From: Candidatus Saccharimonadota bacterium | GTDB taxonomy: Bacteria > Patescibacteriota > Saccharimonadia > Saccharimonadales > UBA4665 | DNA length: 64,000 nt | Direction of reading: 5' to 3' | Assembly (NCBI GenBank): GCA_003164595.1 | Contig: PLTT01000007.1 | Span: forward strand, 124,001 to 188,000 | Shown here: positions 50,426 to 59,192 of the stretch, in pieces | Position numbering within the stretch: the first letter of the stretch is position 1 | Layout: each line of letters opens with the position of its first letter | Program-made: the position numbers and the translations under genes | Notes under the pieces: model-generated | Told to the model about the DNA's origin: nothing | Seen by the model: the letters and a program-made list of their open reading frames with translations, nothing else | The model's database searches: none

Positions 50426-52102
50426 ATGGATCAACTAATATCATCCGCAATCAGCCGCAGCATTCAAGATTTATTTGCAGTTGAGATGACGGTAGAACTA
50501 AGTCGACCTGAAGAACAATTCGGTGATTTCTCGACAAATATAGCCATGCGCCTTTCTGGTAAGCTGGGCAAACCCCCGTTCGAGATTGCAGAAACACTGG
50601 TCAATAAACTACAAGAAGAAATGAAAGATATAGCTAGCGTTTCGGCTATTAAGCCAGGATTTATCAATTTTATTCTGAAGGATTCGGCCTTGCTTGATTC
50701 TTTGGAGAACCAGCCGCACAAAACCCTACTCGGAAAAGTTATTGTCGTTGAATACTCTGATCCAAATCCTTTTAAAGTCCTGCATGCCGGACATCTATAC
50801 ACTTCAGTTGTTGGCGATGCCATCGCTAACCTACTGGAGCAAAATGGGGCTAGTGTACACCGGGTAAATTTTGGTGGCGATGTTGGTATGCACGTAGCCA
50901 AAACTCTATGGGCTATGCAAAAAGAACTCAATGAAGAGCTACCCCAAAAATATGCTGATTTACAGATCGAGAAACGCGCTGATTGGATGGCTAAGTGCTA
51001 TGTCGAGGGGAGCCAACAATTCGAAGAAAACTCTGACATAAAGAACGAAATAGTGTCGATTAACAAAAAAGTCTACGAGATCCAAGAGACAAAAGATCAC
51101 GCCTCGCATTTAGCACAGCTTTACTGGCTGACGAGAGGGTGGAGTTACGAATATTTTAACCAATTCTATGATTTAATTGGTAGCAAATTCGAAAAATTTT
51201 ATGCTGAGAGTGAAGTTGAAGAGCTTGGGCTGTCTACGGTTCGAGAGCAGCTGTCTAAAGGGGTCTATGAAGAGAGCGACGGGGCAGTTGTCTTTAGGGG
51301 AGAAAAATTCGGTCTCCATACTAGAGTATTCATTAATTCAGATGGCCTCCCAACATATGAAGCAAAAGATGTCGGTTTAATTATTCGAAAATTTGAAGAT
51401 TATCATTTTGATAAGTCGATTATTATTACGGCCAATGAACAAGAACAGTATATGGCTGTTGTTCAAAAAAGCATTGAACAATTTGCTCCAGATTTGGTCA
51501 AAGCCACAACCCACCTTACCCATGGACTGGTTAAACTTGCTGGGGGCGTTAAGATGAGTAGCCGAAAGGGTAATTTCTTGCGCGCAGTCGATGTCCTCGA
51601 CAGCGCATCTGAAGCTAACAAGCAGCTGACAGGTAAAGACAATAAGGATTCGGTACTTGGTGCAGTAAAGTATGCATTTTTGAAGACCCGTATGGGTGGT
51701 GACATTATCTATGATCCATTAGAGTCTGTAAGTGTTGAGGGAAATAGCGGGCCATATTTACAATATGCTTATGCTAGGGCTAGGAGCATTCTGGCCAAAG
51801 TAGAAGTTGCGGCTGATTCGAATACGATAGTTGAGGCCAAATTAAACGCTGACGAGCGTTCGTTACTTAGGAAGATAACTGAATACGCTGATGTGATTGA
51901 TAAGGCAACTCTGGAACTTATGCCACACCATCTTTGTACGTATCTTTATGAGCTAGCGCAAAACTTCAATAGATTTTATGAGCACAATCGTGTTGTTGGT
52001 GACGAACGTCAATCTTTTAGGATTATGTTAGTGGAGAAATATTCCATAGCCCTAAAACAAGGTCTTGATTTGCTGGGAATACCCGCACCAGAGCATATAT
52101 AG
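50426..52102 (+). CDS. argS: Arginyl-tRNA synthetase
   Basis: Charges tRNA-Arg. 558 residues: N-terminal Arg-RS-specific domain (about 1-90), class I signature with DPNPFKVLHAGHLYTS (HAGH at about 120), later KMSSRKGN in place of KMSKS, and a C-terminal anticodon-binding helical domain (FNRFYEHNRVVG). One tRNA-Arg in the window has anticodon GCG. TATACT lies ten bases before the ATG. Confidence 0.97.
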   Translation: MDQLISSAISRSIQDLFAVEMTVELSRPEEQFGDFSTNIAMRLSGKLGKPPFEIAETLVNKLQEEMKDIASVSAIKPGFINFILKDSALLDSLENQPHKTLLGKVIVVEYSDPNPFKVLHAGHLYTSVVGDAIANLLEQNGASVHRVNFGGDVGMHVAKTLWAMQKELNEELPQKYADLQIEKRADWMAKCYVEGSQQFEENSDIKNEIVSINKKVYEIQETKDHASHLAQLYWLTRGWSYEYFNQFYDLIGSKFEKFYAESEVEELGLSTVREQLSKGVYEESDGAVVFRGEKFGLHTRVFINSDGLPTYEAKDVGLIIRKFEDYHFDKSIIITANEQEQYMAVVQKSIEQFAPDLVKATTHLTHGLVKLAGGVKMSSRKGNFLRAVDVLDSASEANKQLTGKDNKDSVLGAVKYAFLKTRMGGDIIYDPLESVSVEGNSGPYLQYAYARARSILAKVEVAADSNTIVEAKLNADERSLLRKITEYADVIDKATLELMPHHLCTYLYELAQNFNRFYEHNRVVGDERQSFRIMLVEKYSIALKQGLDLLGIPAPEHI

Positions 52103-52159
52103 ATATAAGCATAAGTTATTTTCGTTTCGTTAAAATTTACGTATACTAAAGCTCTGACT

Positions 52160-52606
52160 ATGCCAACAAGACGAAAGCGTAAAGTTAATACTGGAGAGGT
52201 TCGAGTTAACCGAACTGTGGGCTCGCAGTATAATACCCCTCGGGGTTCTGGCCTTGACATGCTTAAAGTACCCAGACCATTCCAGGGATTCGTCAATTTC
52301 GTTAGAGAACAGGGTGTTGTTGGCATAGGTGTCGGTTTCGTTATTGGTAGTTCGGCGGCGGTTCTTATCAAATCAATCGTGACGAATTTGTTGAATCCAC
52401 TGATTGGGGTTGTAATGGGTGGCACGAATCTTAGTAATAAAGTTATTTGTTTAAATAGCAATCTCGGCGTATGCAAGAACACTTTGAATTACGGGCAGGT
52501 AATTAGTGATATTATTTCCTTCCTACTTATTCTTGTTGTTGTCTATTTTGTTATTAAAGGGCTTCGACTTGAAAAACTAGACAAACCAAAACCAGAGAAA
52601 AAATGA
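52160..52606 (+). CDS. mscL: Large-conductance mechanosensitive channel MscL
   Basis: MscL opens under membrane tension to release solutes in hypo-osmotic shock. 148 residues: a basic N-terminal extension (1-40) is longer than usual, then GFVNFVREQGVVGIGVGFVIG as the first pore helix, a loop with two cysteines (ICLNSNLGVCKN), and the second helix ISFLLILVVVYFVIKGL with a charged tail. The stop overlaps the start of msrB by 4 nt. Confidence 0.88.
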   Translation: MPTRRKRKVNTGEVRVNRTVGSQYNTPRGSGLDMLKVPRPFQGFVNFVREQGVVGIGVGFVIGSSAAVLIKSIVTNLLNPLIGVVMGGTNLSNKVICLNSNLGVCKNTLNYGQVISDIISFLLILVVVYFVIKGLRLEKLDKPKPEKK

Positions 52607-53001
52607 ATTTATCAGACGATGAACTAAAGACTAAGTTAACGCCCGAAGAGTACAAGATTATAAGAGAAGGCGGTACGGAAGTACCTTTTAGTGGCAAATA
52701 TCTTAATCATAATGACGATGGTACCTATGTTTGTACTGTTTGCGGTGCCAAATTATTCAGTAGTAAAACGAAGTATGACTCCCATACGCCCGGCCTGATT
52801 GGCTGGCCAAGTTTTTCTGATGTTATGGACAGTAGTGCTATTGAATTACGTGACGATGATAGTCTAGGTATGCGCAGAGTTGAGGTGCTATGCAAGAATT
52901 GTGGTAGTCATTTGGGGCACTTGTTTGACGACGCCGAAGTGCCTGGCGGCAAGCATTACTGCATAAACTCAACTTGTCTGGATTTTAAAAAGAGGGCTTA
53001 G
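52603..53001 (+). CDS. msrB: Peptide-methionine (R)-S-oxide reductase MsrB
   Basis: Repairs oxidised methionine (R form) in proteins. 132 residues: zinc pairs CTVC and CKNC, GWPSFSD, and catalytic Cys in HYCINST. The second Cys (STCLDF) three residues later may act as resolving residue. Translationally coupled to mscL by an ATGA overlap. Confidence 0.95.
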   Translation: MNLSDDELKTKLTPEEYKIIREGGTEVPFSGKYLNHNDDGTYVCTVCGAKLFSSKTKYDSHTPGLIGWPSFSDVMDSSAIELRDDDSLGMRRVEVLCKNCGSHLGHLFDDAEVPGGKHYCINSTCLDFKKRA

Positions 53002-53002
53002 T

Positions 53003-53326
53003 CTACACCGACTGTTCAGAGTATTTGTCACCCCAGTTAGCCATTTGTCTGAGAATAGGCAATAGATCGCTACCCTTTGCGGTAAGGGTGTATTCAACTC
53101 TTGGAGGAACCTCGGCATAACTTTTCTTGGTAATAACTTCATACTCTTCAAGATCATCTAGACGTTGGCTCAGCGTACGAGGGTTGATATGACTAACGGA
53201 ATTTTCTAGTTCACAAAATCTTTTTGGCCCACTAGATAGATCCCTGACTATAAGGGCAGTCCACTTATTTCCGATAATTTTTGATGCTGAGGCGATACAG
53301 CCAGTTTTTGGTTCAATGGGTTTCAT
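53003..53326 (-). CDS. HxlR-family transcriptional regulator
   Basis: 107 residues, one winged-helix domain: a single Cys near the N-terminus (GCIASA), KWTALIVRDLSSGPKRFCELE, and TLSQRLDDLEEYEVI. Members with the N-terminal Cys sense electrophiles or disulfide stress. It is divergent from an FMN reductase, with palindromic sites between, so it most likely represses both. Confidence 0.9.
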   Translation of the reverse strand: MKPIEPKTGCIASASKIIGNKWTALIVRDLSSGPKRFCELENSVSHINPRTLSQRLDDLEEYEVITKKSYAEVPPRVEYTLTAKGSDLLPILRQMANWGDKYSEQSV

Positions 53327-53340
53327 AAATGATAATTTAA

Positions 53341-53386
53341 TACTTTACAATGTATAGTAATGCCTATATAATAGATATTACTATAC
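53341..53386. promoter_or_regulatory. HxlR operator and FMN-reductase promoter
   Basis: TACTTTACA-A-TGTATAGTA (53341-53359) is a near palindrome, and GTATAGTAAT (53352-53361) recurs inverted as ATTACTATAC (53377-53386). The promoter TTTACA (53344-53349), 17 bases, TATAAT (53367-53372) lies inside these sites, so binding would block transcription of the reductase. Confidence 0.7.
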
Positions 53387-53411
53387 AAAGTATATCATAA
53401 AAGGAGTAATA

Positions 53412-54005
53412 ATGAAGATTCAAATAATAATTGGAAGTACACGACCTGGTCGCGTTAGTGACCGCGTTGGTAAATGGGTAGAGAAAGCAGCCGCCGAGAA
53501 CAAATTAGAGGGATTCGAAATTGTGGACTTGTCAGATTACGACTTACCATTATTCGATGAAGCGATATCTCCTAAATATAATCCAAATCGCACACCTAAC
53601 GATAACGCCAAAAAATGGTTGGATAAATTATCGGAAGCAGACGCATATGTATTCGTTACACCTGAATACAATCACTCAATATCTGGCGCCCTAAAGAACG
53701 CTCTAGACTATATTGATTACCAATTAACTCGTAAACCTGCAGCAGTTGTGTCCCACGGCAGCGTTGGAGGTGCGCGAGCAGCTGAGCACCTTAAGGCAAT
53801 TCTTTTAGAGGTCGGCACTGTGGTTATACCTCCGGCTGTAGCATTTGTAGGTATGCTAGCTATGAACCCAACAATTGAAGAGAACGGTGATATTCAACAA
53901 GATGTTAAGGACCAACCTTATGGCCCACAGACAGCGCTTGTTAACGCACTGAATGAACTTGTTTGGTATGCTGAGGCTCTAAAAACAGCTCGCTCTAAGA
54001 ACTAG
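53412..54005 (+). CDS. NADPH-dependent FMN reductase
   Basis: 197 residues of the flavodoxin-like fold: IIGSTRPGRVSDRVGKWV (phosphate-binding loop), TPEYNHSISGALKNALDY (flavin contact) and GSVGGARAAEHL. The group reduces quinones, azo dyes or flavins with NAD(P)H. AAGGAG precedes the ATG properly. Paired with the redox-responsive HxlR regulator, it is probably a quinone/electrophile defence enzyme. Confidence 0.92.
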   Translation: MKIQIIIGSTRPGRVSDRVGKWVEKAAAENKLEGFEIVDLSDYDLPLFDEAISPKYNPNRTPNDNAKKWLDKLSEADAYVFVTPEYNHSISGALKNALDYIDYQLTRKPAAVVSHGSVGGARAAEHLKAILLEVGTVVIPPAVAFVGMLAMNPTIEENGDIQQDVKDQPYGPQTALVNALNELVWYAEALKTARSKN

Positions 54006-54077
54006 TTTCCATAACTAAACATCAAGCAGTATAATTGCCATTAATGTATAGACACACCACAAGTAAGAAAATTGACT

Positions 54078-54635
54078 ATGTCCGGTAGTAGCCTCTTACC
54101 GCAAAAACTTTTTTGGGTTGATCTCGAGATGACAGGTTTGGACCCCAACAAAGACTGCATATTAGAGGTTGCTGCTGAGATCACAGATTTCAATTTAAAG
54201 ACTCTGGATAGCTATGAAGCGCGCATCAAACAGCCCAAAGAACTTGTTGCGGAGCGAATGCAGAAAAATAGTTGGTGGCAGGATTATCCCGAAAACCGGG
54301 ATGATTTTCTATCAAAAACGAACGACGGGAAAACGATTACCGTTGTCGAGGACGAACTGTTAAGTTTATTAAAAACACATTTTGGTTCGCAGCCAGCCAT
54401 TTTGGCAGGCAACTCGATACATAATGACCGTTTGTTTGTGAAAGAATACTGGCCGTCTCTCGATCTGGCTCTTCACTACAGAATGCTCGACGTTACTACG
54501 ATAAAAATATTGTTCCAAGGTAAATTTAATATTGATTACCAAAAGCCAAATGGTCATCGAGCCTTTGACGATATCCAAGCTTCGATTGCCGAGCTGCAGT
54601 ATTATTTGGACTGGTTTAAGAATAACCAAGGCTAA
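54078..54635 (+). CDS. orn: Oligoribonuclease
   Basis: DEDDh 3'-5' exonuclease that clears 2- to 5-nt RNAs. 185 residues from ATG 54078 (a TTG lies at 54072): WVDLEMTGLD, ILEVAAEITD, GNSIHNDRLF and HRAFDDIQASIAEL contain the DEDDh residues. Complete family length. Followed after 5 bases by a YjbR-like gene. Confidence 0.95.
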   Translation: MSGSSLLPQKLFWVDLEMTGLDPNKDCILEVAAEITDFNLKTLDSYEARIKQPKELVAERMQKNSWWQDYPENRDDFLSKTNDGKTITVVEDELLSLLKTHFGSQPAILAGNSIHNDRLFVKEYWPSLDLALHYRMLDVTTIKILFQGKFNIDYQKPNGHRAFDDIQASIAELQYYLDWFKNNQG

Positions 54636-54640
54636 TTATA

Positions 54641-54964
54641 TTGTTAGACCAAAAAACAATTGAGAAATATATTAATAGCCTTGGAGTGGTTAGTAAGGAA
54701 GAGATTTCAGATGAGGGCATTATTCTATTCAAAACGGACGACAAGTTAGTCGGCGTGATTGAACTTGGCAGTCCCCTAAGACTAAGTCTGAGGTGTGATC
54801 CCGAGCTGGCAATTTTACTTCGCGAGAAATACGAGACTATTATGCCCGGTCATAAATTAAATCATAAATTCTGGAATACAATCGTATTGACTGGGCAGAT
54901 TGACTGGCCTGAGATCCAGGGTTTTATCAGGCTGTCATACGATTTGGCGCATGATCAACTATAA
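54641..54964 (+). CDS. MmcQ/YjbR-family protein
   Basis: 107 residues from a TTG start (no ATG is available upstream of the conserved part). LVGVIELGSPLRLSLRCDPELAILLREKY and GHKLNHKFWNTIVL are typical of the YjbR-like (CyaY-like fold) family, whose function is uncertain though it has been linked with DNA binding. Probably co-transcribed with orn. Ends convergently, overlapping the next gene by 6 bases. Confidence 0.75.
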   Translation: MLDQKTIEKYINSLGVVSKEEISDEGIILFKTDDKLVGVIELGSPLRLSLRCDPELAILLREKYETIMPGHKLNHKFWNTIVLTGQIDWPEIQGFIRLSYDLAHDQL

Positions 54965-55582
54965 TTCGGCGCTTGCTTGATTAGAATTCTTCAGAAGTAG
55001 GTTAGCCGATACATACAGGTTGCTTAACAAAACTTTCTCGCCGGTCGGATCACTAGAAACGTAGGCCTGCTTTATAGAAGCGATATAGCTCGTTAGTTGT
55101 GATTGGGTTAGCTGAACGTAGAGACTGTCAAAGTTATTGGCGGACGCTGCGGACAGTTGCGCCGTCAGAGTAGCGGCCTGACTGGTTTTTAGAGAGGCCG
55201 AAGTTATTTTCACGCCAGCAGACTCAATATATTGAATTAGTTGAAGTTGCTCTGACGTCAGAGCAAGGTTGATATTCGAATCCAGATTTTTTGTAGCTTG
55301 TTGGCTGGCGGTAGCTTCAGCTGAGGTGGCTAGCGTAATAAGTGTGTTTTGTTGCTCGGCAATTGTGATCAGGCTTTGTGTATTTGTTTTACTGCTGAAT
55401 AGCGAAGATATAATCACTATCAGAATTATCAGAACAAGGCCTCCGCCCAAAATGACCAAAAGTTTCTTCCTAAAAGACGTTTGATTACTAAACAAACTCG
55501 ACCGTCGCTGCTTCTGGGACCCGTTGACGATAAAAGAGTATGGATTCTCAGCTGGTAAATTATCAGCATTTGATACAGACAT
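54959..55582 (-). CDS. Single-pass membrane protein, unknown
   Basis: 207 residues from ATG 55582, which lies 7 nt after TAGAAT; an ATG at 55588 is too close to that box. One membrane span at about 43-64 (LLVILGGGLVLIILIVIISSL), then an extracellular Ser/Ala/Gln-rich helical region without cysteines. No family recognised. Confidence 0.65.
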   Translation of the reverse strand: MSVSNADNLPAENPYSFIVNGSQKQRRSSLFSNQTSFRKKLLVILGGGLVLIILIVIISSLFSSKTNTQSLITIAEQQNTLITLATSAEATASQQATKNLDSNINLALTSEQLQLIQYIESAGVKITSASLKTSQAATLTAQLSAASANNFDSLYVQLTQSQLTSYIASIKQAYVSSDPTGEKVLLSNLYVSANLLLKNSNQASAEL

Positions 55583-55674
55583 AAGCATTATTCTAGGGTA
55601 AAGCAGCCAAATATAAAAGTATATAAAACAATCATTTCTTTTACTTTCAACAACTTAGTTTATAAACTATCTAT

Positions 55675-57426
55675 ATGGATGCCGTTGAGGAAATCAAGAA
55701 TCGCTTGGCGATAGAGGATGTCGTCGCAGAATACGTGACGCTTAAACGAACTGGGCGCAACTGGAAAGGCCTAAGTCCATTTAACTCTGAGAAAACGCCA
55801 AGTTTTGTTGTTAGTCCCGAGAAGCAAATCTGGCACGACTTTAGTAGTGGTAGGGGCGGTAATGTATTTAGTTTTGTTATGGAAATGGAAGGAATTGATT
55901 TTAGGGCTGCCCTGGAATTACTGGCACGTAAGGCGGGGGTAGATCTTGACCAATATAACAAGGGAAGCCACAAATCAAACGCCAAACAAAAGGAACGTTT
56001 ATATGAAGCATCAGCATTAGCCGCTAAGTTTTATCAAACCCAGTTTAGCAGGAACAAAGAAGCTCTTAGTTACATACTTCGCCAAAGGAATTTTACTAAA
56101 GAAACTGCACTTAAATGGCAGATTGGCTACTCGCCAAATACAGGACACGCCTTACTTGATTTCCTAAGGTCTAAAAATTTTACCGAAACAGAAATGGAAC
56201 AAGCCGGTTTAATAAGCCACCGATATAATAACTTAGTAGATATGTTTCGCGGTCGAATTATGATTCCTCTGGCCGATAGCCAGGGTAGGCTTATTGGTTT
56301 TACGGCCCGAGCCTTGAACGACAGCCCAAATGCGCCTAAGTACATCAATACCCCGCAAACACTTCTATATGATAAGTCTCGTCATATATTTGGGTTGCAT
56401 TTAGCCAAAGCGGCAATTCATAAACATAAGTATGCGGTCTTAGTTGAAGGTAATCTTGATGTTATTGCCAGCAACCAAGTTGGGGTGGAACAGGTAGTCG
56501 CTACCGCCGGAACAGCTTTGACGGAATATCAGCTTAAGGCGCTGAGTCGTTTAACTGCTGACATACGACTGTGTTTTGATGCAGACGCTGCCGGAATAAA
56601 TGCCACAGAGAGAGCCATACCTATTGCCAGTAAGGTTGGCGTTACTCTAGGAATTATTACTATTACAACCGGTAAAGATCCTGATGAGTTAATTGCCAAA
56701 AATCCAGACCAGTGGCAGATTGCTATAGGTAAATCACAATATGCTCTGGATTGGCTGATAGAACACTATAAAAATGAGCTTGATATTACTAGTGCCGTTG
56801 GAAAAAGGAAATTCAGTGACATTATTTTGACCGTCGTACAGAGACTATCTGACAGAGTCGAACAAGACCACTACATACAAGAGGTTGCTAATATATTGGG
56901 CGTTACTCGGGAAGCACTAATAAGTAAACTTAGTGATAAAAATAATTCTGCTAAAACAATTTTGCGCCATATCCAACCACAAGAACCTGAAAAGGTTGAT
57001 GAAGAAAGTACGAAATCACAGGACCACTTCTTGGCGTTAATGCTGAACCAACCGAAACTCAGAGATTTTATTGTTCCCATAACCGAGGGTATGCTTTTAA
57101 CGCTTCCGGCACAACAACTATTACAGTTTTTACATGAAAATCCAGATTTTGTCGGGGACGCTAATAGCTCTCTTGCCTTGGAATCTGTCAGCGATTATGT
57201 TAAAATATTATCACTACAGTATGAGGAACTTTATCAAGAACAAGATTTACTTGAACTTAGATATGAAGCATCTAGGCTACAATCCTATCTGATAGAGCAA
57301 TATGTTAAGACACAAAAAAAGCAATTATCTATGCAACTAAAAACAGCCGGATCAGCAGATAGTAATACATTACTAGCCCGCGCCCGACAACTCGATTTAT
57401 TACTTAAACAAGTTAAGGAGTCATAA
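55675..57426 (+). CDS. dnaG: DNA primase DnaG with degenerate zinc-binding domain
   Basis: Makes RNA primers for replication. 583 residues. The N-terminal zinc-binding domain keeps the backbone [20 protein letters not shown], but all four zinc ligands (C-H-C-C) are changed to S34, N37, D55 and S58. The catalytic core has EGNLDVI and [13 protein letters not shown] (Toprim). The C-terminal helicase-interaction region is present. TAAACT ends 6 nt before the ATG. Head of the dnaG-rpoD block. Confidence 0.95.
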   Translation: MDAVEEIKNRLAIEDVVAEYVTLKRTGRNWKGLSPFNSEKTPSFVVSPEKQIWHDFSSGRGGNVFSFVMEMEGIDFRAALELLARKAGVDLDQYNKGSHKSNAKQKERLYEASALAAKFYQTQFSRNKEALSYILRQRNFTKETALKWQIGYSPNTGHALLDFLRSKNFTETEMEQAGLISHRYNNLVDMFRGRIMIPLADSQGRLIGFTARALNDSPNAPKYINTPQTLLYDKSRHIFGLHLAKAAIHKHKYAVLVEGNLDVIASNQVGVEQVVATAGTALTEYQLKALSRLTADIRLCFDADAAGINATERAIPIASKVGVTLGIITITTGKDPDELIAKNPDQWQIAIGKSQYALDWLIEHYKNELDITSAVGKRKFSDIILTVVQRLSDRVEQDHYIQEVANILGVTREALISKLSDKNNSAKTILRHIQPQEPEKVDEESTKSQDHFLALMLNQPKLRDFIVPITEGMLLTLPAQQLLQFLHENPDFVGDANSSLALESVSDYVKILSLQYEELYQEQDLLELRYEASRLQSYLIEQYVKTQKKQLSMQLKTAGSADSNTLLARARQLDLLLKQVKES

Positions 57427-57430
57427 CGAA

Positions 57431-58549
57431 ATGGTCAAGAAATCTAATGTTCCCGATGAAAAGAAATTAGCCGAGCTTGAAGAAGCTAAGGCTAAATTAT
57501 TGGTCAAAGCCAAAAAAGATAAAAAGATTACCCAACAGGAAATACTTGAAGCCATAACTGATGACAATGTCGAATTACTAGATTCGCTTTATACCGAACT
57601 AGCTGAGCTAAACATTGAAATAGTTGCTCCCGAACCAGGTGCCGTGCCGTTTGATGACGAGTGGGCAATCGAGGACGAAGAAGAAGTTAATTTAACCGAC
57701 CAAAATTATTTGGACGATATTGCTGACGACTCGGTACGTCTTTATCTTAGGGAAATCGGCAAAATCCCGCTACTGTCTGCTGAGGAAGAATTAACTTTAG
57801 CCAAACAGGTTGTTGCTGGTGATAAAGGCGCCAAAGATAAAATGGCTGAGGCCAATATGCGTCTTGTAGTATCAATCGCCAAACGATATGTTGGACGCGG
57901 GCTAGATCTATTGGATTTGATTCAAGAAGGCAATACCGGATTGCTGCGTGCTGTTGAAAAATTTGACCCCGACAAAGGCTTTAAATTTAGTACCTATGCT
58001 ACCTGGTGGATTAGACAAGCTATCACACGAGCAATCGCTGATCAAGCTCGAACAATTCGTATTCCTGTGCATATGGTCGAAACAATCAACAAATTACTAC
58101 GTACTCAGCGACGCTTAACTCAGGAGCTGAACCGTGAACCTACGAACGAAGAAATCGCTAAGGCTATGGAGATCGATGTTGATAAAGTTGAGCACATAAT
58201 GAAGATTAAGCAGGACATATCTAGTCTCGATGCCTCTATTCGCGACGATGAAGAAGAGTCTGTTCTGGCTGACTTTATTGAAGACGAAGATACCATGACA
58301 CCTGAGGAATCTGCCACAGGACAACTACTCAAAGAACACGTCAAAGAAATGCTTGGAGCTTTGACCGAACGTGAACAAAAAATATTGAAGCTTAGATTTG
58401 GTCTTGAAGATGGTAAGCAACACACACTAGAGGAAGTCGGACAAGAATTTACCGTTACCCGCGAACGCATCCGCCAGATTGAAGCAAAAGCTCTAGCCAA
58501 ACTACGCAAACATAAAGATGCTCGTAAAATTTACGACTATATAAAATAG
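57431..58549 (+). CDS. rpoD: Primary sigma factor RpoD (SigA)
   Basis: Housekeeping sigma factor. 372 residues: an acidic N-terminal part (region 1.1-like, about 1-90), region 1.2-2 with [13 protein letters not shown] and [13 protein letters not shown] (region 2.3/2.4, -10 recognition), region 3, and region 4.2 [20 protein letters not shown] (-35 recognition). It follows dnaG by 4 bases, the order of the classical macromolecular-synthesis operon. Confidence 0.97.
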   Translation: MVKKSNVPDEKKLAELEEAKAKLLVKAKKDKKITQQEILEAITDDNVELLDSLYTELAELNIEIVAPEPGAVPFDDEWAIEDEEEVNLTDQNYLDDIADDSVRLYLREIGKIPLLSAEEELTLAKQVVAGDKGAKDKMAEANMRLVVSIAKRYVGRGLDLLDLIQEGNTGLLRAVEKFDPDKGFKFSTYATWWIRQAITRAIADQARTIRIPVHMVETINKLLRTQRRLTQELNREPTNEEIAKAMEIDVDKVEHIMKIKQDISSLDASIRDDEEESVLADFIEDEDTMTPEESATGQLLKEHVKEMLGALTEREQKILKLRFGLEDGKQHTLEEVGQEFTVTRERIRQIEAKALAKLRKHKDARKIYDYIK

Positions 58550-58555
58550 TATCCA

Positions 58556-59137
58556 ATGAATTTGATCGGTATAGCTGGTACGAATGGTTCTGGAAAAGAT
58601 ACGCTTGGTCAGATATTGGCAAATGAATACGGCTATAAGTTTGTATCTGTTAGCGACATGTTACGGGATGAACTGCATCAACGTGGCCAGCCTACTTCGA
58701 GGGAATACGCTCGAGAATTGAGTGCTGAGTGGCGACGAGAACATGGCCTCGGTGTCGTCATTGATAGAGCCCTAGACTTATTTAATAAACAGCCTGGTCA
58801 GTATAAGGGACTGGCTATAGCGAGCTTACGTAACCCAGGTGAGGCAGATCGTATCCACGAACTAGGTGGCAGGGTAGCCTGGGTAGATGCTCTCCCGAAG
58901 GTTCGTTTTGACCGTATTCAGGCTAACAAGGCAACGAGAGGCGAACACCGTGCGGCAGATGATGATATATCTTTTGAAAAATTTATGTCTGACGAGGCGG
59001 CGGAGATGTACTCTACTGGCGACGCAGCTACTCTTGACGTTAACGCGGTAAAAACTAAAGCCGATATTTTCATCGATAATAATAATGATAATGTTCAAGT
59101 TTTTGCATCGATAATTAAAAGTAGCTTGGGTTTGTAG
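58556..59137 (+). CDS. P-loop kinase, nucleotide-kinase-like
   Basis: 193 residues with P-loop GIAGTNGSGKDTLG at the start, a DMLRDEL segment and SLRNPGEADRI, as in dephospho-CoA kinase or (d)NMP kinase relatives. Missing residues make the exact substrate unclear. It follows rpoD by 6 bases and is probably co-transcribed with dnaG-rpoD. Confidence 0.7.
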   Translation: MNLIGIAGTNGSGKDTLGQILANEYGYKFVSVSDMLRDELHQRGQPTSREYARELSAEWRREHGLGVVIDRALDLFNKQPGQYKGLAIASLRNPGEADRIHELGGRVAWVDALPKVRFDRIQANKATRGEHRAADDDISFEKFMSDEAAEMYSTGDAATLDVNAVKTKADIFIDNNNDNVQVFASIIKSSLGL

Positions 59138-59192
59138 ACTTTTTAAGCCCATGAGACTGGCCAACTATAAGAACTAGCCTATACTAAAAGAC

